This document shows positions 42,549-51,303 of a stretch of DNA of 64,000 bases, one piece after another. Every line of letters starts with the position of its first letter. Within the stretch, counting starts at the first letter, position 1. Position numbers and translations under genes: made by a program. The stretch covers positions 1 through 64,000 of the forward strand of contig JAMLIR010000010.1 in the NCBI GenBank assembly GCA_023954045.1, given 5' to 3'. This DNA comes from Burkholderiaceae bacterium. Its GTDB lineage: Bacteria; Pseudomonadota; Gammaproteobacteria; Burkholderiales; Burkholderiaceae_E. The notes below the pieces were generated by a model. The model was given only the letters and a program-made list of their open reading frames with translations. It had not been told where the DNA came from and made no database searches.

Positions 42549-43082
42549 ATGAGCCGTTCCGTCGCCGCATCGCTTCCGCGCGCCGGCGCCCAGGCCTTGC
42601 CCGCGCATCCCGCCGGGCAGAGCCAAGAGGCGACCGAGGCGCTTCAGAACTTCCGCGTCATCTTCCGCTCCGCGCGGCGTCACTTCCACGAGGTCGAGGA
42701 GCGCTGCGGAATCAGCGGCTCGCAGCTCTGGGCGCTGACGGTCGTCGTGCAATCGCCCGGGATCCGCGTCAAGGACCTCGCACGGTCGATGGCGGTCCAG
42801 CAGTCGACGGCCAGCAACCTCGTCGAGCAGCTGGCGCGCCAGGGCCTGCTCCGGCGCGCGCGCGAGAGCGCCGACCAGCGCATCGTCCAGTTGTATCCGA
42901 CCGAGGCCGGGCAGGAAGCGATCGCCCGGGCACCCAAGCCGCTGGTCGGCATCCTTCCCGACGCGCTGTCTCGGCTCGACCCGAAGCGACTCGCGACGCT
43001 GAACCGGCTGCTCGACGAGATCGTCAGGTCGATGCGCTCGTCGGACCAGTCCGCGCGGCACACGCCGCTGGCAGACCTCTAG
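42549..43082 (+). CDS. MarR-family transcriptional regulator
   Basis: A 177-residue winged-helix regulator. The recognition region is QQSTASNLVEQLARQGLLRR and the wing is ESADQRIVQLYPTEAG, both typical of MarR. The N-terminal 30 residues are an Ala-rich extension. The ligand is unknown. It is divergent from nnrS and 10 bp upstream of glk on the same strand. Confidence 0.9.
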   Translation: MSRSVAASLPRAGAQALPAHPAGQSQEATEALQNFRVIFRSARRHFHEVEERCGISGSQLWALTVVVQSPGIRVKDLARSMAVQQSTASNLVEQLARQGLLRRARESADQRIVQLYPTEAGQEAIARAPKPLVGILPDALSRLDPKRLATLNRLLDEIVRSMRSSDQSARHTPLADL

Positions 43083-43092
43083 GTCCGGGGTC

Positions 43093-44076
43093 GTGACCGC
43101 GGCGGCCGACTGGCTGTTCGCCGACGTCGGCGGCACCCACGTCCGGATCTGCCGCTGGACCCGCGCAGCCGGCCTCGGTCCCGTTCACCGCAGCCGCGCC
43201 GACGCCTGGCCCGGCATCGGCGAGGCGATCGACGGTTTCGAGCGCGGGCAGCCCGCGCGCGCCACGCGCGCGGCGCTCGCCGTCGCGCTGCCCGTGCGAA
43301 GCGGCGCGCTGCGGATGACCAACCGCGACTGGGTCGTCGACCCGCCCGGCCTGCGCGCGGCGCTGCGGCTGCAGGAGCTGCGCATCGTCAACGACTTCGC
43401 CGCTGCGGTCGCCGGCCTGCCCGCGCTGGGCGAGCACGACACGCGGGTGCTGCGCCCCGCGAAGGCCGGTCCGGGCAGCCGGTTGCTGATCGGGCCCGGA
43501 ACCGGTCTCGGGGCGGCCGCGCTGATCGGTGCGGGCGGTGGCGACGAGCGCGTGCTCGCAGGCGAGGCGGGGCACATGAGCCTCGCCTGGCAGGGCGCCG
43601 AGCTCGAGCCGCTGTTCGCGCTCGGCCGCGCCCGGTGGGGGCGGTTGTCCTGGGAGCGCCTGCTCAGCGGCGAAGGCCTCGGCTGGCTGGACGCGTGGCG
43701 CCGCGGCGCCGACGCGCCGACCTCGGCGCCCGAGGTCGCCGCGCGCGCCTTGCAGGGCGAACGTGCGGCGCGCGAGGCGGCGAACTGGTTCTCGCGGCTG
43801 CTTGGTGCCTTCGCCGGTGACCTGTGCCTGGCGTTCGGCGCCGATGGCGGGGTCTGGCTCACCGGCGGGGTCGTCGACGGGCTGGGCGACGCGTTCGACG
43901 TCGCCGCGTTCCTGCAGGCCTTCGACGACAAGGGCCGCTACGCCGCGAGCCAGTCCGGGGTGCCGGTGCGCCGCGTGCTTGTTGGCGACCTGGCGTTTCG
44001 CGGCCTCGCGCGGATCGTCGAAGGCGCGTGCCGCGCGCCCGGCATCATGCTCGCGGGGCCTGGCGGCGCCCGCTGA
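43093..44076 (+). CDS. glk: Glucokinase
   Basis: A 327-residue ATP-dependent sugar kinase of the Glk/ASKHA superfamily. The phosphate 1 motif is LFADVGGTHVRICRW, IVNDFAAAVAGLP carries the catalytic Asp region, GPGTGLGAAAL follows, and GEAGHMSL is the family signature. It makes glucose-6-phosphate for glycolysis or the Entner-Doudoroff route. It starts at a GTG 10 bp after the MarR gene and overlaps the convergent LysR gene by 32 bp. Confidence 0.9.
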   Translation: MTAAADWLFADVGGTHVRICRWTRAAGLGPVHRSRADAWPGIGEAIDGFERGQPARATRAALAVALPVRSGALRMTNRDWVVDPPGLRAALRLQELRIVNDFAAAVAGLPALGEHDTRVLRPAKAGPGSRLLIGPGTGLGAAALIGAGGGDERVLAGEAGHMSLAWQGAELEPLFALGRARWGRLSWERLLSGEGLGWLDAWRRGADAPTSAPEVAARALQGERAAREAANWFSRLLGAFAGDLCLAFGADGGVWLTGGVVDGLGDAFDVAAFLQAFDDKGRYAASQSGVPVRRVLVGDLAFRGLARIVEGACRAPGIMLAGPGGAR

Positions 44077-44971
44077 GGCGGACTCCCGGGGCGCGGGTCG
44101 CGCGCGCATGCGCGAGCAGCGCGTCGGCGAGCGCCGAGCGGTATCGCTGCGGGTGCGACACCAGCCAGAACGAGCGCGTCAGCGCGCGACGCAGCGCCGC
44201 CGACGGCGGCGTGACGTCGCGCAGCGTGCCTTCGCGCAACTCCTCGGCGACCGCCATCCGGCTCAGGCAGCCGAACCAGTCGCTGGCCGCGACCAGCCGC
44301 TTCAGCGCCAGCGGGTCGCTCACCTCGACCGCGATCGCCGGCGCGCCGATCAGCGGCTGCATCGCGCGCAGGAAGGTCTCGCGCGTGCCCGAGCCGCGTT
44401 CGCGGAGCACCCAGCGGCCGGCCGCGAGCGCACGCGGCGCCGGATGGCCGGCGCGCGCGAACAGGCAGACCTCGTCGGCCAGCCACGGCTGCACCGACAG
44501 CCCCGGCTCGAGCACCTCGCCTTCGATGAACGCGAGGTCGAGCGTCAGCTCGTGGATGCGCGCGACCAGCGTCTCGGTGTTCTCGATCGCGAGGTCGACC
44601 GACATGTTCGCGGCCAAGGTCGGGTGCCGGCGCGCGAAGTCGGCCAGCAGCCCGGGCATCAGGAACGGGCCGATCGTGCGCGTGGCGCCGATCGCCAACC
44701 GCCGCGCCGGCGCCGACGCGTCGACGGCGACCGACGGCAATTCGACCGCGCGCTCGACGATCTCGATCGCCTTCGGCAGCAGGCGCCGGGCCGAATCGGT
44801 CTGGCGCAGCCCGCGCCCCGCGCGCTCGAACAATCGCGTGCCGAGCGCCGACTCGAGCTCCTGCAGTGCGAGGCTGACCGCCGACTGCGTGCGCGAGAGC
44901 CGCTGCGCGCCGGCCGAGACGCTGCCGGCGAGCGCGACCGCGCAGAACGCCTCGAGCTGCCTGAGCGTCAT
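44045..44971 (-). CDS. LysR-family transcriptional regulator
   Basis: A 308-residue regulator. The N-terminal helix-turn-helix is MTLRQLEAFCAVALAGSVSAGAQRLSRTQSAVSLALQELE (residues 1-40). The effector domain runs from RRLAIGATRTIGPFLMPGLL onward. It broadly resembles the CbbR/CysB/YeiE side of the family, but no ligand can be named. The ATG at 44971 gives the canonical N-terminus, and an in-frame ATG 99 bp upstream adds a low-complexity tail. A 32-bp palindrome lies 119 bp upstream. Confidence 0.9.
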   Translation of the reverse strand: MTLRQLEAFCAVALAGSVSAGAQRLSRTQSAVSLALQELESALGTRLFERAGRGLRQTDSARRLLPKAIEIVERAVELPSVAVDASAPARRLAIGATRTIGPFLMPGLLADFARRHPTLAANMSVDLAIENTETLVARIHELTLDLAFIEGEVLEPGLSVQPWLADEVCLFARAGHPAPRALAAGRWVLRERGSGTRETFLRAMQPLIGAPAIAVEVSDPLALKRLVAASDWFGCLSRMAVAEELREGTLRDVTPPSAALRRALTRSFWLVSHPQRYRSALADALLAHARATRAPGVRLSGRRQAPRA

Positions 44972-45089
44972 CCGCGCGCGCGCCGCAACCGGCGCGTCCG
45001 GGCGCGGTTCGCGGCCGCCGGCGGCGACGGCCCGGGCCGCGATGGCGCCGTGGCGCTCGCGCGAGGGCATACCCGGTCAGGTTTCGGAC

Positions 45090-45121
45090 GACATTGCCGA
45101 ATCATCGGATTCGCCAATGTC
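45090..45121. promoter_or_regulatory. 32-bp near-perfect palindrome upstream of the LysR gene
   Basis: Left arm GACATTGCCGAATC (45090-45103) and right arm GATTCGCCAATGTC (45108-45121) match at 13 of 14 positions around ATCG. Inside it are TTG/CAA-type half sites compatible with LysR T-N11-A boxes. It is the strongest palindrome seen in the window. Confidence 0.6.
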
Positions 45122-45140
45122 CGGGTCAAGAATTTCCCGG

Positions 45141-45169
45141 TTTTTCAGATGGATCCGCCGGGCTAGAAT
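45141..45169 (+). promoter_or_regulatory. Promoter-like elements pointing away from the LysR gene
   Basis: A -35-like TTTTTC (45141-45146) and -10-like TAGAAT (45164-45169) are 17 bp apart, 20 bp right of the palindrome. They point into the 3' end of the DMT exporter gene, antisense to it. No convincing plus-strand gene follows. Confidence 0.35.
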
Positions 45170-45216
45170 GCCGGATGCGCGCAGCCATCACCACCCGGCC
45201 GGCACGGTCGCCGACC

Positions 45217-46161
45217 TCAGTCGACCAGGGCCGGCGCTTCGCGCGCCCGGCTCCTGCCGGCGAACTGCGCCAGTGCGACGCCGCCCAGCGTGATCGCCGC
45301 ACCGAGCACCTTGGGAACCGTGAAGCGTTCGTCCGACACGGCCCAGGCGACCGCCCCGGCGACCGGCGGCATCAGGTACATCAGCGGCGCGGTGCGCGCG
45401 ACGCCGCGCACCGCGTTGACCCAGCCCCAGGCGAGCCAGCCGGCGAACGCCGAGACGATCACCGCCCACAGCAACTGCGCCCAGGCCAGCGGCGAGAGCT
45501 GCCACCAGTCGATGCCCAGGCCCACGGGCAGCGACAGCGCCACGACCGGCACGCTGCCGAGCAGCGTCGCGTAGGTCATCACGACGATCCCGCCATGGCG
45601 CTCGATCAGCGGTTTGGCCGCCACCGTGTAGTACGAGAAGAAGCTCGCCGCGACCAGCAGGAACAGGTCGCCGCCGCTGGCCAGCCAGCGGCCGGCGAGC
45701 AGCTTGTCCGACAGGAACACCAGCACGCCGATGCAGGCGACCGCCACGCCCGCGACCTGCGCGCGGTTCAGCTGCTCGATCCCCGACCAGCGCAGGATCA
45801 GCAGCGTGAAGATCGGCCCGCACGCAAGGATCAGCGAGCTCGAGAAAGCCGTCGACCAGTCGATGCCGTGCGTGACCATGCCGACGTGGAGCACGTGCCC
45901 GAAGAAGCCGAGCTTCGCCAGGTCGAACAGGTCGCGCCGCGAGACCGCCGGAAAGCGGGTGCCGTAGGTGCGCAGCAGCAGCGCGAGCGCGCAGGCCGGC
46001 ATGATCAGGTAGCGCGCGAACAGGAAGCCGGTCGGCGTGATCGCCGCGAACAGCGCCTTCTGCACCGAGAAATTCGCGCCCCACACGACGATGATCGCGA
46101 GCCCGACCGCGAGGGCCTGGAGTTCGCGGCTGCGCGCGTGGGGTGGAACCGGCCCTTGCAT
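45217..46161 (-). CDS. EamA-domain DMT-family transporter (first)
   Basis: A 314-residue protein with ten hydrophobic segments in two EamA halves. The first starts IIVVWGANFSVQKALFAAITP, and the second contains SFFSYYTVAAKPLIERHG and APLMYLMPPVAGAVAWAV. Members export amino acids or metabolites, but the substrate is unknown. Its ATG is only 11 bp from the divergent SulP start. The next gene downstream is the LysR regulator, after 245 bp. Confidence 0.88.
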   Translation of the reverse strand: MQGPVPPHARSRELQALAVGLAIIVVWGANFSVQKALFAAITPTGFLFARYLIMPACALALLLRTYGTRFPAVSRRDLFDLAKLGFFGHVLHVGMVTHGIDWSTAFSSSLILACGPIFTLLILRWSGIEQLNRAQVAGVAVACIGVLVFLSDKLLAGRWLASGGDLFLLVAASFFSYYTVAAKPLIERHGGIVVMTYATLLGSVPVVALSLPVGLGIDWWQLSPLAWAQLLWAVIVSAFAGWLAWGWVNAVRGVARTAPLMYLMPPVAGAVAWAVSDERFTVPKVLGAAITLGGVALAQFAGRSRAREAPALVD

Positions 46162-46172
46162 GATTGCTTCAC

Positions 46173-47459
46173 ATGATAACTGATCGACGCAACCTGGAAC
46201 GCCTGCTGCCCTTCCTCGCGTGGTTGCCGCTGCTGCGCGACCGCTCGACGCTGCGCTCCGACCTGATGGCCGGCCTGACCGGCGCCGTCGTCGTCCTTCC
46301 GCAGGGCGTGGCCTTCGCCACGCTTGCGGGAATGCCGCCCCAGTACGGCCTGTACAGCGCGATGGTCCCGTGCGTGATCGCCGCGCTGTTCGGATCCAGC
46401 CGCCTGATGGTCACCGGCCCGGCGAACGCGATCTCGCTGACGGTGCTGGGGCTGATCGCGCCGCTGGCGACGCCGGGCACGGACCTCTACGTGCAGCTGG
46501 TGATCACGATGACGTTCATGGTGGGCGCCTGGCAGCTGGCGATCGGCGTCGCGGGCCTGGGGCGCGCGGTGGACCGCGTCCCGCACAGCGTGATCGTCGG
46601 CTTCACGGCCGGCGCCGCGGTGCTGATCGTGAATTCGCAGGTGCGCAACCTGTTCGGCTTCGATTGGCCGCGCGGAATGACGGTCTGGCAGACGCTCAGG
46701 CGCTTCGCGCAGGACTTCACGCTCGTCGACTGGCCGACGATGGTGGTCGCTTTCGGCACGGTCGCCGCTTGCCTGCTGGCCAGGCCCTGGAACAACCGGG
46801 TGCCGTTCATGCTGGTCGGGGTGCTCGCTGGCGGATTCATCGCGGCGCTGCTCGCCGCGATCTCGCCGGACTTCGCGGTCAAGGCGGTCGAGCAGCTGCC
46901 CGGGGCGATCCCGCCGCTGTCGGCGCCGACCCTGTCGTTCGACGCGCTGGAGATGCTGTTCGTGCCCTCGCTGGTGATGACGTTGCTGGCGCTGGCCGAG
47001 GCGGTTTCGATCGCGCGCGCGATCGCCGTGAGGAGCGGCGACCGGCTCGAAGGCAACCGCGAAGTGATCGGTCAGGGGTTGGCGAACCTGGTCGGCTCGT
47101 TCTTCTCGTCGTACCCGGCCAGTGGCTCGTTCAACCGCTCCGGCGTCAACGTGGCGGCCGGCGCGCGCACGCCGCTGTCGGCGGTCGCGGCGGCCGGGTT
47201 CCTGCTGCTGCTGCTCGCGTTCGTCGCGCCGCTGTCGCACTACCTGCCGAAGGCGGCGGTCGCCGGGATCCTGCTGATGGTCGCCGTGGGGCTGATCGAC
47301 CTGCGCGAGATCCGGCACATCGCCGGGCACGATCGTCGCGACGCGATCGTGATGGCGGCGACCTTCGTGCTGGTCGTGACGATTCCGCTCGAGTGGGCGA
47401 TCCTCGGCGGGCTCGCGGTGCACCTGCTGCTCGCGAAGCTGATGCCGGCGCGCCGCTGA
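46173..47459 (+). CDS. SulP-family anion permease without STAS domain
   Basis: A 428-residue membrane protein with the SulP signature region VVVLPQGVAFATLAGMPPQYGLYSAMVP (about residues 39-66). Further blocks include TGPANAISLTVLG and SGSFNRSGVNVAAGARTPLSAV. Relatives carry sulfate, bicarbonate or other anions. It ends at AVHLLLAKLMPARR, where the cytoplasmic STAS domain would start, and no STAS remnant follows. The ATG at 46173 is preferred to a TTG at 46164. Confidence 0.88.
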   Translation: MITDRRNLERLLPFLAWLPLLRDRSTLRSDLMAGLTGAVVVLPQGVAFATLAGMPPQYGLYSAMVPCVIAALFGSSRLMVTGPANAISLTVLGLIAPLATPGTDLYVQLVITMTFMVGAWQLAIGVAGLGRAVDRVPHSVIVGFTAGAAVLIVNSQVRNLFGFDWPRGMTVWQTLRRFAQDFTLVDWPTMVVAFGTVAACLLARPWNNRVPFMLVGVLAGGFIAALLAAISPDFAVKAVEQLPGAIPPLSAPTLSFDALEMLFVPSLVMTLLALAEAVSIARAIAVRSGDRLEGNREVIGQGLANLVGSFFSSYPASGSFNRSGVNVAAGARTPLSAVAAAGFLLLLLAFVAPLSHYLPKAAVAGILLMVAVGLIDLREIRHIAGHDRRDAIVMAATFVLVVTIPLEWAILGGLAVHLLLAKLMPARR

Positions 47460-47500
47460 CGCCGGGCGCTGCGGCCGGACGGCGGTCGCCGGCGATTTGG

Positions 47501-47506
47501 TAAAAT
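47501..47506 (+). promoter_or_regulatory. -10 element upstream of the OmpA-like gene
   Basis: TAAAAT preceded by GG, in a short AT-rich patch 92 bp before the start. It resembles the GTAAAAT elements at leuS and xseB. Flanking GGTAAA and TTTACC could also pair over a 15-nt loop. Confidence 0.45.
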
Positions 47507-47597
47507 AACGCTTCCCCCCTTTACCGATCCGGGCGCGCCCGCGCGAGCTCCACCCTGAGCCTCGCTCGCCCGCGCCATGCAAGTCAGGAGATCGCGC

Positions 47598-48098
47598 ATG
47601 CAGGAAAAGCTTCGTTCGACCGTCGACCCAGTGGCCGTCGCCTCGCCCAGGCCGAGCCTGAAGGTCGTCGGCGGCACCGCGGCGCCGGCCGCACCGGCCA
47701 GCGCGCAGGAACCGGATTCCGCCCGGGTCTACTTCGACGGCGATTCGACCTGCGTCGCGCAGCAGTACCACGACCTGATCCGCCAGCAGGCCGAGCGCTT
47801 CAACGCCGGCCCCGGTGGCACGCTGATCGTCTCGGGCCACGCCAATCCGGTCGACGAGCCCGAAGCGGCGGTCCAGCTGAGCATGAACCGCACGCAGGCC
47901 GTTGCCGCGCTGCTCGAGCAGTTCGGGGTGCAGAGCCACCGAATCGTCCGCGTCAGCCACGGCGCCAATGCGCCGGTCGTCGACCTGTCCGACGAGTCCT
48001 CGCGCTGGGCCAACCGCTGCGTCGAGATCCGCCACGGCGGCCTCGCGCCGCGCCAGCCGGTCTGGTCGCAGCGCCTGCGCAAGCCGGCCAAGCGCTGA
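47598..48098 (+). CDS. OmpA-like domain protein lacking a signal peptide
   Basis: A 166-residue protein whose C-terminal part matches the OmpA/MotB peptidoglycan-binding fold. It has the order RVYFDGDSTCVAQQYHDLIR, GGTLIVSGHANPVDE, LSMNRTQAVAALLEQFGVQSHRI and NRCVEIRHGG. The N-terminus MQEKLRSTVDPVAVASPRP has no signal peptide, lipobox or membrane helix. Export is therefore unclear. The ATG at 47598 has CAGGAG 7 bp upstream, and the ATG at 47577 is an alternative. Confidence 0.8.
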   Translation: MQEKLRSTVDPVAVASPRPSLKVVGGTAAPAAPASAQEPDSARVYFDGDSTCVAQQYHDLIRQQAERFNAGPGGTLIVSGHANPVDEPEAAVQLSMNRTQAVAALLEQFGVQSHRIVRVSHGANAPVVDLSDESSRWANRCVEIRHGGLAPRQPVWSQRLRKPAKR

Positions 48099-48141
48099 GC
48101 ACGGCCCGGCGCGCGCCGGCGTCGCGCCCGCCGGCGACACG

Positions 48142-50460
48142 ATGTCCAACCTCCTCGCGCACCTGAACGAGCAGCAGCTCGCGGCGGTCACCCTGCCGCC
48201 GCAGCACGCGCTGATCCTCGCCGGGGCCGGCAGCGGCAAGACCCGCGTGCTGACCACGCGGATCGCGTGGCTGATTTCGACGGGGCAGGTCAGCCCTCAC
48301 GGATTGCTCGCCGTCACGTTCACCAACAAGGCGGCGCGGGAGATGCTCACGCGGCTCTCGGGGATGCTCCCGGTGAACACGCGCGGCATGTGGATCGGAA
48401 CCTTCCACGGGCTCGCCAACCGGATGCTGCGCGCGCACCACCGCGACGCCGGGCTGCCGCACACTTTCCAGATCCTCGACGCGCAGGACCAGCTCGCGGC
48501 GATCAAGCGGCTGCTGCGCGCGCTGAACGTCGACGACGAGAAGTTCCCGCCGAAGAACGTCCAGCACTTCGTGAACGCCGCCAAGGAAGAAGGGCGGCGC
48601 GCGAAGGACGTCGAGGCCTGGGACGACTACACGCGGCGCATGGTCGAGCTGTACGCAGCCTACGACGAGCAGTGCCAGCGCGAGGGCGTCGTGGACTTCG
48701 CCGAGCTGCTGCTGCGCAGCCACGAGCTGCTCGAGCGCAACCAGCTGCTGCGCGAGCACTACCAGGCGCGCTTCCGGCACATCCTGGTCGACGAGTTCCA
48801 GGACACCAACGCGCTGCAGTACCGCTGGCTCAAGCTGCTGGCCGGCGAGTCGGCCGTGATGTTCGCCGTCGGCGACGACGACCAGAGCATCTACGCGTTC
48901 CGCGGTGCCAACGTGGCGAACATGGCCGCGTTCGAGCGCGAGTTCCGGGTCGCCAACCTGATCAAGCTCGAGCAGAACTACCGTTCGCAAGGCAACATCC
49001 TCGACTGCGCGAACGCGCTGATCGCGCACAACAGCCGCAGGCTCGGCAAGAACCTGTGGACCGACGCCGGAGAGGGCGAGCCGGTGCGCGTGCACGAGTC
49101 GATGACCGACGCGCAGGAGGCGCAGTGGCTCGTCGAGGAGATCCGCGCGCTCGTCGCGGAGGGCGGGTCGCGCAGCGAGGTCGCGGTGCTGTATCGCTCG
49201 AACGCGCAGTCCCGGGTCATCGAGCACGCGCTGTTCTCGTCGGGCATCGCGTATCGCGTCTACGGCGGCCTGCGCTTCTTCGAGCGCGCCGAGATCAAGC
49301 ACGCGCTGGCCTACATGCGACTGCTCGAGAATCCCGACGACGACGGGGCGTTCCTGCGGGTGGTCAATTTCCCCGCGCGCGGCATCGGGGCGCGGACCCT
49401 CGAGGCGCTTCAGGACGCGGCGCGGGCGGGCGGCTGCAGCCTGTTCGCCGCGATTCCCACGCTGGGCGGCGCCGCAGCGGGCAAGCTCGGCGCATTCGCC
49501 CAGCTCGTCGGGCGGCTGCGCGCCGAAACGCAGGCGATGCCGCTCACCGACATGGTCGAGCACCTGATCGACCGCAGCGGACTCCTCGGGCACTACCGCG
49601 CGGAACGCGAAGGGCAGGACCGCATCGAGAACCTGCGCGAGCTGGTCAACGCGGCCGCGGCATTCCTGGCCGAAGAGGGCATCGGGCGCGACGTGCCGGC
49701 CAACCTCGGGGTGTCGGGCGTGCAGGGCGCGCCGGGCGATTCCGCTGTCCTCGACGCCGACGCGCCGGGCGCCGCGCGGATCACGCCGTTGGCGGCGTTC
49801 CTCGCGCACGCGTCGCTCGAAGCCGGCGAGAACCAGGCCGGCGAGGGCAGCGACGCGGTCCAGTTGATGACGGTGCACGCGGCCAAGGGACTCGAGTTCG
49901 ACGCGGTCTTCATCACCGGGCTCGAGGAGGGGCTGTTCCCGCACGAGAACTCGATCGCGGAACCGGAAGGGCTCGAAGAGGAGCGCCGGCTGATGTACGT
50001 GGCGATCACGCGAGCACGCCGGCGGCTGTACCTGTCGTTCTCGCAGACCCGGATGCTGCACGGGCAGACGCGCTACAGCCTGCGCTCGCGCTTTCTGGAC
50101 GAGTTGCCGCCCGAGCTGCTGAAGTGGCTCACTCCGCGCCAGCCGGCCGCACCGGCCGCGTACCGCGAGGGGTGGGGCGGCGCCTGGGAGGGTTTCGGCC
50201 GGCAGGGCGCGCCGCGTCGCGCGCGCGCCGGCGACGACGACACCGGCCGGCTCTCGGGCGCCGAGCAGCGCGCCGCGCAGCGCTTCGACCGCGGCGTGGC
50301 GTTTCGCGTCGGCCAGAGCGTCGCGCATGCGCGCTTCGGCGAAGGGGTGATCGTCGGCATCGAGGGCAGCGGCGACGACGCCCGGGTCCAGGTCAACTTC
50401 GGGCGCGAGGGCCTGAAGTGGCTGGCGCTGTCGGTGGCGCGGCTCGAGCCGGTCGGCTAG
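48142..50460 (+). CDS. uvrD: UvrD/PcrA-type DNA helicase
   Basis: A 772-residue superfamily 1A 3'-5' helicase. Walker A is GAGSGKT (28-34), Walker B is VDEFQDTN, motif III is VGDDDQSIYAFRGA, and C-terminal motifs include TVHAAKGLEFDAVFI and YVAITRARRRLYL. The last 60 residues form a Tudor-like module (GQSVAHARFGEGVIVGIEG) that contacts RNA polymerase in PcrA/UvrD. It acts in nucleotide excision and mismatch repair. Confidence 0.95.
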   Translation: MSNLLAHLNEQQLAAVTLPPQHALILAGAGSGKTRVLTTRIAWLISTGQVSPHGLLAVTFTNKAAREMLTRLSGMLPVNTRGMWIGTFHGLANRMLRAHHRDAGLPHTFQILDAQDQLAAIKRLLRALNVDDEKFPPKNVQHFVNAAKEEGRRAKDVEAWDDYTRRMVELYAAYDEQCQREGVVDFAELLLRSHELLERNQLLREHYQARFRHILVDEFQDTNALQYRWLKLLAGESAVMFAVGDDDQSIYAFRGANVANMAAFEREFRVANLIKLEQNYRSQGNILDCANALIAHNSRRLGKNLWTDAGEGEPVRVHESMTDAQEAQWLVEEIRALVAEGGSRSEVAVLYRSNAQSRVIEHALFSSGIAYRVYGGLRFFERAEIKHALAYMRLLENPDDDGAFLRVVNFPARGIGARTLEALQDAARAGGCSLFAAIPTLGGAAAGKLGAFAQLVGRLRAETQAMPLTDMVEHLIDRSGLLGHYRAEREGQDRIENLRELVNAAAAFLAEEGIGRDVPANLGVSGVQGAPGDSAVLDADAPGAARITPLAAFLAHASLEAGENQAGEGSDAVQLMTVHAAKGLEFDAVFITGLEEGLFPHENSIAEPEGLEEERRLMYVAITRARRRLYLSFSQTRMLHGQTRYSLRSRFLDELPPELLKWLTPRQPAAPAAYREGWGGAWEGFGRQGAPRRARAGDDDTGRLSGAEQRAAQRFDRGVAFRVGQSVAHARFGEGVIVGIEGSGDDARVQVNFGREGLKWLALSVARLEPVG

Positions 50461-50499
50461 GCGGGCGCCGGCACGGCTCCGTGCGGCGACGTCCTGCGA

Positions 50500-51303
50500 T
50501 CAGGATTCCGGCGCCGCTTCGACCGCGTCGCGGTAGGTGGGCCAGAACGAACAGTAGACGGCGGTGATCATCACCAGCGACAGCGGCGAGAGCACCATCG
50601 AGAACAGCACCGGGTTCGAGCCGAGCGCGAGTTGCAGCGCCCGGATCGCCAGCGACGCGGCCAGCGCGATCGCGAACCAGCCGATCCCGTAGACGGCGAA
50701 CGCGCGGCGGTTGCGCCAGGTGGCGACGAGACTGAAGAACAGTGCCTTCGCCACCGGCGTGCGGTGCCAGGCGACGAACAGCGGCGCGTACCACATCGCC
50801 ATTTGCGCCGGGGCGTAGACGAGCAGGAAGACGATCGCGGCGATCATCAGTGCGCCTTCCGAGACCACCGGGTCGGCGCTGCCGATCTGGCCGGTCGCCA
50901 TGCGCATCAGCGTGCCGTCGTCGGCGATCGCGGCCAGCGCCAGCGCGACGACGGTCAACAGCGCGTTGACGCCACCCAGCGCCAGCAGCGGCCGCCACGC
51001 CCTCCCGTCGTATTCGCGAAACGCCGCCAGCAGCATCATCGGCGTCGGCATCTCGCCGCGATCGGCGCTGCGGATCGCGTGCATCAGCCCGACCATCAGC
51101 GCCGGCGTCAGGACCAGCGGCGCAATCGAGCCCACCAGCGGGATCAGGACCGACGCCGACAGCAGCAGCAGGTTCATGAAGGTGATGGCCAGCAGCGCGA
51201 TCGGCTGCCGGCGCAGCAGCCTGAAGCCGTCGAGCACCCATCGCCAGCCGGTCGCGGCGGGCAGCGTGCGCACGCGCGGCGCCGTGGAGGGTGTCGTGCT
51301 CAT
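50500..51303 (-). CDS. BPSS1780-family polytopic membrane protein
   Basis: A 267-residue inner-membrane protein with about six hydrophobic segments and a basic N-terminus (TGWRWVLDGFRLLRRQP). I recognise it as the betaproteobacterial BPSS1780-type family, which has no assigned function. It overlaps thrB by 4 bp (ATGA) and is co-transcribed with it, a pairing often seen in this group. It converges with uvrD. Confidence 0.8.
   Translation of the reverse strand: MSTTPSTAPRVRTLPAATGWRWVLDGFRLLRRQPIALLAITFMNLLLLSASVLIPLVGSIAPLVLTPALMVGLMHAIRSADRGEMPTPMMLLAAFREYDGRAWRPLLALGGVNALLTVVALALAAIADDGTLMRMATGQIGSADPVVSEGALMIAAIVFLLVYAPAQMAMWYAPLFVAWHRTPVAKALFFSLVATWRNRRAFAVYGIGWFAIALAASLAIRALQLALGSNPVLFSMVLSPLSLVMITAVYCSFWPTYRDAVEAAPES

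Noticed and set aside
45094-46176. Plus-strand frame antisense to the DMT exporter, downstream of the promoter-like TAGAAT
   Set aside because: The translation is low-complexity Arg/Gln/Asp-rich sequence with no recognisable family. The opposite strand encodes a clear ten-helix transporter.
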